DNA from: Marinomonas aquiplantarum
Lineage (GTDB): Bacteria > Pseudomonadota > Gammaproteobacteria > Pseudomonadales > Marinomonadaceae
DNA: 64,000 nt
Direction of reading: 5' to 3'
Assembly (NCBI RefSeq): GCF_003314975.1
Contig: NZ_QNRF01000001.1
Coordinates: 124,001-188,000 of the forward strand
The position numbers and the translations under genes were made by a program. The notes beneath the pieces were generated by a model. The model saw only the letters and a list, made by a program, of their open reading frames with translations, was not told the origin of the DNA and did no database searches. Of the stretch, positions 36,813 through 45,469 are shown one piece after another (position 1 is the stretch's first letter; every line of letters begins with the position of its first letter).

Positions 36813-37568
36813 TCAGGAAGCCTCAGACATGGCCGTTTGTTTCGATAAAGAAAGGCGATTCTGCGCCAAACTACTCGCGGTTAAATGATCGCAGGGCGAT
36901 CCCGCCACATAACTCATATGCTGCTCAGTTGGGGTCACCGACACATGGGTAAAACTGACAGTTTGTGCATCTTCGCGGTGCAAACAGATGGATTTATAAC
37001 CCTGCTCTTCATGATGATGACAATGAAACGCCAAGCGTGCAGCATGACTGGCTTTGCTCCCCACTGTGTCCAGATACGCCGCTTTACGATATTCCGTCAC
37101 AGGCCCTAACGCCACCGCAGAAGAAAACACCGGTGACGCCATGGTGCCGATACTCAAGGCTTCTCCATCCCAATGAAAAGCCTGCGCCGATGTCCGCCCT
37201 TCACAAAGGCTAAGATCAAAGGACAACAAAATAAACGGCGCAAACTTGTTAAGCCTAATATTGCGCAATGCCTGCTCAACATCATTCAAGCAGGTATGTT
37301 TAGCCAATCGACTGAGCAATAAGCCACGACTTATTATGGGGGTTGCTGCAATCTTGCCTTGATAATTGTTTAGTAAACACAAACTCAAGCCCGCATTATT
37401 GGTACTAATCCAACTACCTTGCCCAACAGGATCAATTGGCATCAATACCTCTACACCAGAGAAGTGCAGCCTGTTCGGAGGTAACGCCTCAGGGCGGGTT
37501 TTCTGTTCATCACGATTAAAGTAAATCTGATAACCCTGTTCATTAATGCACCAGCTAACGGAACACAT
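36813..37568 (-). CDS. TANGO2-like NRDE family protein
   Basis: 251 residues. Begins MCSVSW and carries the NRDE signature at residues 18-21 (YFNRDEQKTRPEA), then GSWISTNNAGLSLCLLN. The family (DUF833, animal TANGO2) has an Ntn-hydrolase-like fold, and Cys2 would become the N-terminal nucleophile after Met removal. Proposed roles include haem mobilisation and acyl-CoA/lipid handling; none is settled. It starts 2 bp after the DinB-like gene, so translation is probably coupled. Confidence 0.8.
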   Translation of the reverse strand: MCSVSWCINEQGYQIYFNRDEQKTRPEALPPNRLHFSGVEVLMPIDPVGQGSWISTNNAGLSLCLLNNYQGKIAATPIISRGLLLSRLAKHTCLNDVEQALRNIRLNKFAPFILLSFDLSLCEGRTSAQAFHWDGEALSIGTMASPVFSSAVALGPVTEYRKAAYLDTVGSKASHAARLAFHCHHHEEQGYKSICLHREDAQTVSFTHVSVTPTEQHMSYVAGSPCDHLTASSLAQNRLSLSKQTAMSEAS

Positions 37569-37570
37569 CG

Positions 37571-38167
37571 CTAGGACCTCCCCAAGTACGTCAGCGTTGC
37601 TGGGGCAAAACCAAAATCGGCTTCCACGTGACCACCCAGTAACGTCATGGTGACCTTGGTCATCGCGAAATGATGATTTGCATGAAGAGCAATAAAAGTC
37701 AGCTCTCTTTCCAAAGTAGAACGCATTTGGGCGGATTGTGTTTGGCTGACAGAGACTTCTGAAATGACTTGCACTGGCGCTTTCACATCGGCCACCGTCA
37801 AGCTTTTAAGCCAAGCCAATAATTCTTCTATTTCAGCCAATGCTTGCAGGCGACAGGTTTCCACTCTGTGTCCACGACGCCGTTGATTGTAATCAATAAC
37901 CCTTGTCTGATGAGTCGACAAGCTTCCCCCAACGTCATCCGAGTAGACGCCTAGATAAACACCTTGATACACATCTAAGATATGTCGAAAGTGCTCCCCT
38001 ATACTGCTGGTGACATAAGGTTCCGCAGACGCTAAATATTGCTCACCAGTCAGTGAAGACAAAAAAGCCTTACCTTGTTCAAGGGCATCAATACATCCTT
38101 GGACCACGGCCAATTTATTGCTAAAACCTGTCTCCTGATGACGTTCACTGCTCAGTATTGGAATCAT
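37571..38167 (-). CDS. DinB-like four-helix protein
   Basis: 198 residues, all helical. The metal-ligand pattern of DinB/YfiT folds can be seen: a His in SSIGEHFRHILDVYQ and a His pair in ALHANHHFAMTKV. Members include bacillithiol and mycothiol S-transferases and maleylpyruvate isomerase-like enzymes. The start MIPILSSER is preferred because AGAGAG lies 6 nt upstream; an upstream ATG directly abuts the stop of the ATP-grasp gene (TGAATG). Third gene of the operon. Confidence 0.7.
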   Translation of the reverse strand: MIPILSSERHQETGFSNKLAVVQGCIDALEQGKAFLSSLTGEQYLASAEPYVTSSIGEHFRHILDVYQGVYLGVYSDDVGGSLSTHQTRVIDYNQRRRGHRVETCRLQALAEIEELLAWLKSLTVADVKAPVQVISEVSVSQTQSAQMRSTLERELTFIALHANHHFAMTKVTMTLLGGHVEADFGFAPATLTYLGRS

Positions 38168-38209
38168 ATCTACTCTCTTTCCAGCGCTTTTTAATGGTCC
38201 TATAAACAT

Positions 38210-39334
38210 TCAGTCGGTACTTGGGTATTCTTTAGTAAGTTGTTTCTCTTCTCGCCAAGCAGCCAATAACTGACGCAAGGCAGGCGGCCGATGACCGCGT
38301 TTTTTTTGCTTAGCTCCAATCGAGTACAACAATCGATATTGCTTTAGCAAGACACTAAAAATACTCCGCAACGATGCGTTTCTATCCCAAATATGAGCGG
38401 CCTCACTGCTTGCACCATTGAGCTCTAAGATGGTGAATTTTTCACCTTTCATAAAATCATGTAGGTTGTCGAATTTAATGTCTAAACGACCATAGTAATA
38501 ACCCTTCACGTCTTTCAGTAATAAATCCAACTTACGTGTTAAGGCCTCAGTAATGTATTGGTTACCATCTCGAAAAATGGCACCGCGACTGTGACTACCA
38601 GCAAAGGCTAACTGAAACTCTTCATCTGCTTCAGGTACCCAATCTAGAATAGATTGATGACGAGGGAGGTATAAATGACGCAATTTGCCAGCTCGAGGAT
38701 GACTTTCAATCAGGCTTTTCAATGTCTGCCGACCATCCCCGACAACTGAAGGCGAATACTTTAACGTTATGGAGAAAATCTCACCTTTTTGCTGCCCTGG
38801 CTGACGCACATAAAACACGCCTGCCTCGGCTTTATAGGGGGCTTTTTCTTGCAAAACAAAACGCGCTTCGAACGGAAAAGATCGAATGTATTCCGCCAAT
38901 TGATCTTCGGATTGTAAAAGCTTAACGCCAACACCTCGGCAACCAAGGTCTGGCTTTGCTACCAGAGGAAAACGAATATCACGTTGTTTCAGCTCTTCTA
39001 AGGCAGCCCTTAATTGCTGCTCTATTGGTGATCGGTCTTTTTTTCGTACGCAATAAGTGGCAATCCACATCGACGCCAAACCGCCAGCCAAATTCATAAT
39101 GTCATGCTTTGACTCTCCGACCATACCGCTTAACTTAATACTTGGATTGGCCACCAAAGGCAGCCGAAAGTCGCGATAGTAGATCCCCTGAAAAACACTC
39201 TGCAACACCACTGGCGTGTAAAAAAACCAAGTGGGCAGAAACTCATAGGGCGAAATAGTACGCTTCGAGTCGCCTTCCAATATCGGCATACCACCATTCA
39301 CTTTATGGGCCGGGATCAATGAACATTTCGTCAT
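38210..39334 (-). CDS. ATP-grasp domain ligase
   Basis: 374 residues. ATP-grasp features are clear: FPLVAKPDLGCRGVGVKLL (ATP-binding Lys and Gly loop), RFVLQEKAPYKAEAGVFYVR, VVGDGRQTL as in cyanophycin synthetase and GshF, and the metal site GRLDIKFD followed by ILELNGASSEAAH. Such enzymes join a carboxylate to an amine by an acyl phosphate. The first ~110 residues are of no recognised family. ATG 39334 follows the DedA stop by one base. The substrates are unknown. Confidence 0.8.
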   Translation of the reverse strand: MTKCSLIPAHKVNGGMPILEGDSKRTISPYEFLPTWFFYTPVVLQSVFQGIYYRDFRLPLVANPSIKLSGMVGESKHDIMNLAGGLASMWIATYCVRKKDRSPIEQQLRAALEELKQRDIRFPLVAKPDLGCRGVGVKLLQSEDQLAEYIRSFPFEARFVLQEKAPYKAEAGVFYVRQPGQQKGEIFSITLKYSPSVVGDGRQTLKSLIESHPRAGKLRHLYLPRHQSILDWVPEADEEFQLAFAGSHSRGAIFRDGNQYITEALTRKLDLLLKDVKGYYYGRLDIKFDNLHDFMKGEKFTILELNGASSEAAHIWDRNASLRSIFSVLLKQYRLLYSIGAKQKKRGHRPPALRQLLAAWREEKQLTKEYPSTD

Positions 39335-39335
39335 A

Positions 39336-39920
39336 TTACTTATTAACACCTTTTAAATATGTCTTTTTAATCAAGCGGTTTACACCGAATAAACCGAGCA
39401 AAGCGAATGGAATCAGTAACCATTGATATTGTGTCGCTACCAACCAAGTTTGCTGACCAAAAATAAAAATGATGCCAAATACCACACCACTCCAAAGCGC
39501 TGTCGCGACAATCACAGCCCCAAAAAACAGACCAACAGGCAACGCCAAAAAGCCAGACAAAGTAAAACCAACGGTTCTCAACCCCGGCACAAATCGAATC
39601 ATAAAAAGGTTTAACAACATGTGAGTTTCAAAACCCTGTTTGACCGTATGAAAATAAGGCATTTTCAATACTTTCAGCCGTACACAACGCAAACGCCGAC
39701 CGCTTCGCCCCAACCCATATAAGGCTAGATCACCAGTCGCAATGCCAATAAAAATCCCCATTAGCGCCCACGCTATTGGCATATTGCCTTGTGACGCCAA
39801 AACGGCCGCAGTCACAATGGCCAAATCTTCCAATAGGTAGGACAGCAAAATAATGCCTATAAACAACCAAGTAACCGATGTCGTCCGATCTGCAAGCATG
39901 GATTGAAGCGTTTCTAACAA
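39336..39920 (-). CDS. DedA family membrane protein
   Basis: 194 residues with four to five hydrophobic segments. DedA hallmarks are present: the acidic pair in YLLEDLAIVTAAVLA, TGDLALYGLGRSGRR, and the Arg motif FMIRFVPGLRT. The family contains phospholipid and undecaprenyl-phosphate flippases (UptA/DedA). The start is a TTG at 39920, chosen because AAGGG lies 7 nt before it; ATG 39899 is the alternative and has no clear ribosome-binding site. First gene of the six-gene operon. Confidence 0.85.
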   Translation of the reverse strand: MLETLQSMLADRTTSVTWLFIGIILLSYLLEDLAIVTAAVLASQGNMPIAWALMGIFIGIATGDLALYGLGRSGRRLRCVRLKVLKMPYFHTVKQGFETHMLLNLFMIRFVPGLRTVGFTLSGFLALPVGLFFGAVIVATALWSGVVFGIIFIFGQQTWLVATQYQWLLIPFALLGLFGVNRLIKKTYLKGVNK

Positions 39921-40213
39921 TGTCTTGCCCTTGCTGCCACTTGTGGATGTTGGGGATTAGTCGTAGGCAAAGAGTGGTTTATTACAGTGAATGTCGTTTT
40001 ATTTCGCCAAGAAGGGTTTCTTTAGGGAAACCACGCCATAAGAAACGACTTTTCAAAGCTCAACGCAAAAAAATCGTTACACCAGCGGCATGAGCCTCAA
40101 ACCTTCACTTTGAGAGCAGAGCAAGGTACATTGCCCCAGATGACTATTTTCACTGGCAAAGCCGTTCGAGAAAATGTCTAAGGAAATCAGCCCTAAACAA
40201 GATAGATAACCCT

Positions 40214-40657
40214 ATGAAAGACATTAAAAGCCTTTTCCGTAACCTTGAAAAAAAGCTTAAACAATCAAAATGGTTTGAAGATGATTGGGAAATCTATAAT
40301 CGCGGACCTTACTTACAACTTTATAAAACAAGTTGGCATAACCATAACCAAGGTGGGGTTCATTTCGAAACCTACATAGAATCCCCTCAAATCAAACAAA
40401 AGTCCTTTCCAATTTGTTTGCACGCAGAAGAAGACTGTCCATCGAGAGGCGAGTTTATTCAGCGATTTTTAGACTTAGAAGAAGAACGCATAAAAGGTTG
40501 GAAGGGCTACCAAATTATTGCCAAGGATCATCACATTCTACAAAAAACCTTGCCGCTCAATTTTAAGAACTTAGAGCAGCGCCTTTATGATGAGTTGAAT
40601 CAACTAAGAAAACTTGAGTCGAGTATAGAGCAAGCTTTACATGAGCTTGAGGCTTAA
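40214..40657 (+). CDS. Protein of unknown function
   Basis: 147 residues, not recognised. The N-terminal ~100 residues look like one alpha/beta domain rich in aromatics and His (KTSWHNHNQGGVHFETYI, FPICLHAEEDCPSRGEFI); the rest is a charged helix or coiled coil. No signal peptide or membrane segment. The ribosome-binding site is weak. It is 27-39 bp upstream of the DUF1289 gene and may be co-transcribed with it. Confidence 0.6.
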   Translation: MKDIKSLFRNLEKKLKQSKWFEDDWEIYNRGPYLQLYKTSWHNHNQGGVHFETYIESPQIKQKSFPICLHAEEDCPSRGEFIQRFLDLEEERIKGWKGYQIIAKDHHILQKTLPLNFKNLEQRLYDELNQLRKLESSIEQALHELEA

Positions 40658-40695
40658 ATTCTACAACGAACAACACCTTACCGATGCGGAAAAAA

Positions 40696-40884
40696 ATGAA
40701 ATCTCAAAAAAGCCCATGTATTGATGTCTGTGTATTCTCTGGCCCGAAAGGCTGGTGCATTGGTTGCGCACGTACTCGACAAGAATGTCAGCAATGGAAA
40801 ACGATGAAGCCTTACGATAAAAACAAACTGGAAAAAGCCCTCAAAAAAAGATTACATCAATTAAAAAGCCACCCCTCCGAATAG
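40696..40884 (+). CDS. DUF1289 family small cysteine-rich protein
   Basis: 62 residues with KSPCIDVCVFSG...GWCIGCARTRQEC, the Cys pattern of DUF1289 (probable Fe-S cluster or zinc binding). Function is unknown. The start at 40696 follows a GGAAAA tract; an in-frame ATG 12 bp upstream has no better site. Confidence 0.8.
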   Translation: MKSQKSPCIDVCVFSGPKGWCIGCARTRQECQQWKTMKPYDKNKLEKALKKRLHQLKSHPSE

Positions 40885-41273
40885 CACCTAAAAACTGCAA
40901 ATTCACCATAAATACTACCTCGTAGTTAAAACAAAAAAACCAATAGTCTAAATTTTTGTCTTCGTTAGCCAGATTAAGATACATTCGGGAGATTGAATAA
41001 TGAAGGTACGAATAACAGGCTTGTATCCACATACCAAGGCAAGAGGACTTGTTCACACCTTCCCTAACTAAGCAGAAAACAAATAAGGGGAAAACGCTGC
41101 CTATAACACCATAAGGTCTTAAAACCCGCTTTTATATAATGAAATTTTATTAATCCTTCCGACGTTTCCTGCGTATGCAACTATACTGATGGAAAGCCAC
41201 AAAAGTTTGGGCGTGGCTGTATCAGGACTTTTTCCAACACATTTACGCTTTATTTCAAAGCAAGGGGGAATCC
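40885..41273. other. Intergenic stretch with one possible micro-ORF
   Basis: About 390 bp before the Yip1 gene. The only things that stand out are a 23-codon ORF with a good ribosome-binding site (41000-41071) and a TATAAT at 41135-41140 that could serve Yip1. Nothing else is supported. Confidence 0.4.
41000..41071 (+). CDS. Possible 23-residue small protein or leader peptide
   Basis: An ATG with CGGGAG 8 nt upstream opens 23 codons ending in TAA; the peptide starts MKVRITGLYP and is basic. The coding assignment rests only on the ribosome-binding site and start, so it is tentative. Confidence 0.25.
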   Translation: MKVRITGLYPHTKARGLVHTFPN

Positions 41274-41879
41274 ATGATCAATCATGTTTGGGGTCTTATT
41301 CATCATCCGGATAAAGAGTGGCGAGCGATTAACGAAGAGCACGAAACCGTAAGTCACATGTTTTATCACCACGTGCTCTGGATGGCCGCCATACCGGTTG
41401 TCAGTACTTTTATTGGTACCACGCAATTTGGTTGGACCATAGGCAACGAATCCATAAAAGTCTCTATGATGGATGGTTTGGGGCTTGGTCTGCTGTTCTA
41501 CGCACTCATCCTAGTTGCTGTCGCAGCCGTTGGCAGTGTGATTCATTGGATGGCACGAAATCATGCGAATCGTCCACCACGCCGAGAATGTATTGTCTTT
41601 GCTGGCTACATCGCCACACCTCTGTTTTTGAGCGGTATCGTTGCGATTTACCCTATTATCTGGCTGTGCTTATTATCTTGCGTGATCGGCATAATTTACA
41701 CCGGCTATCTGCTTTACAGAGGCACACCTAGCTTTTTAGGCATCAGCAACAAACAAGGTTTTATCCTATCAAGCACAACTCTTGGCATTGGCGTACTGGT
41801 TTTGGAAGCCTTATTAGCGGCAGTGGTTCTTATTTGGAGTCTAGGCTCTGAACACAGCATTATATGGAAATTCTTCTAA
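41274..41879 (+). CDS. Yip1 domain membrane protein
   Basis: 201 residues with five hydrophobic segments. The N-terminus MINHVWGLIHHPDKEW and the later RPPRRECIVFAGYIATP fit the bacterial Yip1/YIF1 family of membrane proteins, whose function is unclear. GGGGG lies just before the start. It stands alone upstream of the mrp operon. Confidence 0.8.
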   Translation: MINHVWGLIHHPDKEWRAINEEHETVSHMFYHHVLWMAAIPVVSTFIGTTQFGWTIGNESIKVSMMDGLGLGLLFYALILVAVAAVGSVIHWMARNHANRPPRRECIVFAGYIATPLFLSGIVAIYPIIWLCLLSCVIGIIYTGYLLYRGTPSFLGISNKQGFILSSTTLGIGVLVLEALLAAVVLIWSLGSEHSIIWKFF

Positions 41880-41892
41880 CGCCACTCAATCC

Positions 41893-41940
41893 AACTAGGT
41901 TTGTCGCGTCTGTGGTTATTTAAAAGCGACAAGCCTAGTT
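41893..41940 (+). repeat. Long hairpin after the Yip1 gene
   Basis: A 15-bp stem (AACTAGGTTTGTCGC with GCGACAAGCCTAGTT, one G-U) encloses an 18-nt loop, 13 bp past the stop. There is no T run, so it may be an mRNA-stabilising end or weak terminator. Confidence 0.5.
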
Positions 41941-42302
41941 AGGCCATCTACCATAACAATACTGCACATCCTCTAATAACATCACTCAAAAAAACATGGT
42001 GCTTGGTCATTCAAAACACTCATAACGAGGCAGCAATTTATTACCACTATCCTTCTAAGTTGATGAAAATTACGATAAACAACGGAACTTTTTCTGTCGT
42101 TAACTCTCTCAATTCTACTTATTCTTAATCGCAATCTGTGCTATTTTCACTGTTATCTCTTTAGGTAAGGTTTTGTCGGGTAAGGACAAACCAAACATAG
42201 TATGATTGCAGAACACGTTGATAAGGCTGAATGTAGGATTAACATCATGCTCACACTCTGTATTGACTCTGTTTTACCGTTAATTTGGAAGGAGTTATCC
42301 CC
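41941..42302. other. Control region upstream of mrpA
   Basis: About 360 bp without a gene. It presumably holds the mrp promoter; I could not find a clear operator or riboswitch. GGAAGGAG at 42287-42294 is the ribosome-binding site of mrpA. Confidence 0.5.
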
Positions 42303-45101
42303 TTGAGTTCACTGATCTGGCTACCGTTTCTCCCTTTATTAGGGACTCTGGTTCCTCTTCTTAGTGCTCGCTATAGTCGAACGGCTTGTGCCTTTTTGAC
42401 TGCAGCACTCCCAGCCTTAACCTTATTACTCGTGCTGTTACACGCCGGTGAAATTTTCCAAGGAGAACGTTTTCAAGCGGCGTTGCCTTGGATTCCAGCC
42501 ATTGGCCTGAACCTTTCGTTTCGATTGGACGGACTTGCACTGCTGTTTGCTATCTTGATTCTCGGCATCGGCTTACTCGTTATTCTGTACGCCCGTTATT
42601 ATCTTTCTGAAAAAGATTCCATCGGCAAATTTTATGCTTATCTGATCCTCTTTATGTTCGCCATGCTTGGTGTGGTGCTATCCAATAACCTTATCCAAAT
42701 TTGGTTTTTTTGGGAGCTCACCAGCATTAGCTCCTTTTTACTGATCAGTTTCTGGGGACATAAAACCGAAGCCCGAAAAGGCGCTCGCATGGCATTAACG
42801 GTTACTGGTGCCGGTGGCTTAGCGCTACTGGCTGGTCTGTTAATCTTGGGTAACACTGTTGATAGCTTTAATCTACAAGACATTCTCGACAGCGGCGATT
42901 TCATTAAAGCCAGTGCCAATTACCCTATTATTGTGGTGCTGATCTTAATTGGTGCCTTTACCAAATCCGCACAGTTTCCTTTCCATTTTTGGCTACCCAA
43001 TGCCATGGCGGCACCAACGCCTGTCAGTGCCTATTTGCACTCAGCGACCATGGTAAAAGCAGGTATCTTCCTAATGGCACGGTTCTATCCAGCCTTAGCG
43101 GATACCAATCTATGGTTCTTAATTGTCAGTTTGACCGGCTTAGCCACTTTCTTGGTTGGTGCTTATATCGCCATCTTCCAACACGATTTAAAAGGCTTAT
43201 TAGCCAATTCCACGATCAGTCATTTAGGTCTCATTACTCTGTTGTTAGGCATGGGAACCGACTTGGCAGCGGTTGCGGCAATCTTCCACATTATTAACCA
43301 CGCTACCTTTAAAGCGTCGTTGTTTATGGCGGCAGGGATTATCGACCATGAGTCAGGCTCGCGAGATATGCGCCAGCTAAATGGTCTGTGGAAATACATG
43401 CCCTATACCGCCACGCTGGCAATGGTGGCATCGGCTTCAATGGCTGGGGTGCCTTTACTAAACGGTTTCTTATCGAAAGAAATGTTCTTCACTGAAACCT
43501 TACACCAAGCCTCTCTGGGTTCTTTATCTTGGTTCATTCCAGTACTCGCAACCTTAGGTGGCGTTTTTGCTGTCGCTTACTCAACACGCTTTATTCACGA
43601 TGTGTTTTTCAATGGTGAACCCATAAACTTGCCAAAAACACCGCATGAGCCGCCTCGCTATATGCGTGTGCCTGTTGAAATCTTAGTGGCCCTTTGTTTG
43701 TTGGTCGGAATTTTCCCAAGTTTAGTGGTCGGTGACCTACTGTACGCAGCAGCCAGTGCCGCCTTAAACACCCCAGCCCCAGAATACAGTCTTGCTATTT
43801 GGCACGGCTTCAACTTCCCTCTATTAATGAGTGTGGTTGCCTTGGTTGGCGGTCTTTACATGTACTACAATCGTACTCACTTATTTAAGTTTCAAGCACA
43901 ATTTCCTGCCAGTGACCCTAAACTGGTCTTTGAAAGTGTCGTGCAATACATGACCAATAAGGCCAAAAGTATTATTGCGGTGACGGAAAACGGTTCCTTG
44001 CAGCGCTATATTTTCTTCACCTTGGCCTTTGCAGTGGTGATGACGGCATCGTCTTTAATGAAACTTAATACAACGGCAGGACAACGCCCTGAAATTCCTG
44101 TGGATGCTCTGTCTATTACCTGCGCTGTACTACTTACCATTTCTGCCTTAGCGACAGTCCTTTGGCACAGAAGACGATTAGTCGCACTATTGACTTTGTC
44201 CGTAGTTGGGTTGATTGTCTCACTAGCCTTCGCTCAATTCTCAGCCCCTGATCTGGCGCTGACGCAACTTTCCGTCGAAGTGGTGACCGTCATCCTGCTG
44301 ATTTTGGCTCTCTTCTTCTTGCCGCAAAAAACACCAAAAGAATCGTCTCCACGACGTGTTGTTCGAGATTTGGGGTTAGCCTCACTAATTGGTGGCGTTG
44401 TAGGCACCATCAGTTATGCGTTAATGACTCGACCTTTAGACACCATTTCCACCTTCTTCACCGCCAACAGTAAAACGGGAGGCGGTGGTACCAATGTGGT
44501 AAACGTTATCCTAGTGGACTTCCGTGGTTTTGATACCTTGGGAGAAATTACCGTATTAGGTATCGCGGCATTGGGTATATATAAGCTGGTAGCTCGTATG
44601 AAGCTGTTCATGCCATCGTCAGATGATAATGGTTTGGCTTGGTCAACGGATCGTCACCCAATCCTATTGGCCGTCATTTCACAAAGTCTGTTGCCATTAG
44701 CACTTCTCGTTTCTGCCTATATATTCTTGCGAGGTCATAACCTTCCAGGTGGTGGTTTCATTGCTGGCTTGATTACTTCTGTTGCGATTATTCAACAATA
44801 CGTAGCACACGGTGTTGAGTGGATCAAAACGCGAATTAAATTGGACTATCAAATCATGATTGGCTCAGGTATAGGCATCGCCACTCTCAGCGGACTGGGT
44901 AGCTGGGTATTCGGTCATACCTTCTTAACAACTTGGTTTGATTACTTCTATTTGCCATTGATTGGTAAATTCGAGCTAGCCAGCGCGATGATTTTTGATC
45001 TTGGTGTGTACCTCACTGTGGTCGGTGCGACCATGTTAATTCTCGCCAATCTCGGCCAGCTGACCACCAGCGAACGCCCGATTCAAAAGGAGCACGATTA
45101 A
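42303..45101 (+). CDS. mrpA: Na+/H+ antiporter subunits A and B fused
   Basis: 932 residues, far longer than MrpA of Bacillus (about 800). The NuoL-like part (about 1-600) carries [13 protein letters not shown] and the proton-channel motif [15 protein letters not shown]; the C-terminal ~150 residues ([26 protein letters not shown]) are the MnhB domain. The operon has no separate mrpB, so this is the group 2 arrangement A'CDEFG. TTG 42303 is the start because GGAAGGAG lies 8 nt before it; the in-frame TTG at 42285 would sit on that site. The complex exports Na+ for H+. Confidence 0.92.
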   Translation: MSSLIWLPFLPLLGTLVPLLSARYSRTACAFLTAALPALTLLLVLLHAGEIFQGERFQAALPWIPAIGLNLSFRLDGLALLFAILILGIGLLVILYARYYLSEKDSIGKFYAYLILFMFAMLGVVLSNNLIQIWFFWELTSISSFLLISFWGHKTEARKGARMALTVTGAGGLALLAGLLILGNTVDSFNLQDILDSGDFIKASANYPIIVVLILIGAFTKSAQFPFHFWLPNAMAAPTPVSAYLHSATMVKAGIFLMARFYPALADTNLWFLIVSLTGLATFLVGAYIAIFQHDLKGLLANSTISHLGLITLLLGMGTDLAAVAAIFHIINHATFKASLFMAAGIIDHESGSRDMRQLNGLWKYMPYTATLAMVASASMAGVPLLNGFLSKEMFFTETLHQASLGSLSWFIPVLATLGGVFAVAYSTRFIHDVFFNGEPINLPKTPHEPPRYMRVPVEILVALCLLVGIFPSLVVGDLLYAAASAALNTPAPEYSLAIWHGFNFPLLMSVVALVGGLYMYYNRTHLFKFQAQFPASDPKLVFESVVQYMTNKAKSIIAVTENGSLQRYIFFTLAFAVVMTASSLMKLNTTAGQRPEIPVDALSITCAVLLTISALATVLWHRRRLVALLTLSVVGLIVSLAFAQFSAPDLALTQLSVEVVTVILLILALFFLPQKTPKESSPRRVVRDLGLASLIGGVVGTISYALMTRPLDTISTFFTANSKTGGGGTNVVNVILVDFRGFDTLGEITVLGIAALGIYKLVARMKLFMPSSDDNGLAWSTDRHPILLAVISQSLLPLALLVSAYIFLRGHNLPGGGFIAGLITSVAIIQQYVAHGVEWIKTRIKLDYQIMIGSGIGIATLSGLGSWVFGHTFLTTWFDYFYLPLIGKFELASAMIFDLGVYLTVVGATMLILANLGQLTTSERPIQKEHD

Positions 45102-45469
45102 TGGAAGGTCTATACGCATTTTGTGTCGGCTTGCTCACCGCTTGCGGCATCTTCTTAACCTTACGTGGTCGCAGTTTTTCTGTGGTAATTGGCTTGACGC
45201 TATTGTCTTATGCTGTGAATTTATTCTTGTTCGCCAGCGGCCGTTTAAAATTAAATGCGGCGGCCGTTTTGGGTGAGTCTGAACAATACAGTGACCCGCT
45301 ACCACAAGCCCTCGTGCTCACCGCCATCGTCATAGGCTTTGCAATGACCGCCTTCGCGGTTATCCTCGCCATGCGTGCCCGTGCGGATTTGGGCAATGAC
45401 CATGTGGATGGCAACTTACCTAAACTACCAAGTGAAGTATCGAATAAGTCGTCTGGAGGCAATAAATAA
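45101..45469 (+). CDS. mrpC: Na+/H+ antiporter subunit C
   Basis: 122 residues, NuoK-like with three transmembrane helices (ACGIFLTLRGRSFSVVIG, DPLPQALVLTAIVIGFAMTAF). Its start overlaps the mrpA stop by one base (TAATG). Confidence 0.93.
   Translation: MEGLYAFCVGLLTACGIFLTLRGRSFSVVIGLTLLSYAVNLFLFASGRLKLNAAAVLGESEQYSDPLPQALVLTAIVIGFAMTAFAVILAMRARADLGNDHVDGNLPKLPSEVSNKSSGGNK

Noticed and set aside
39920..40093. Plus-strand ORF of 57 residues beginning MSCPCCH, divergent from dedA
   Set aside because: It begins at the same bases as the dedA start, has no ribosome-binding site, and its basic, Cys-containing sequence matches no family I know. Probably chance.
40841..41056. Minus-strand ORF of 71 residues overlapping DUF1289
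   Set aside because: No ribosome-binding site, it overlaps a recognised gene and the composition looks random.
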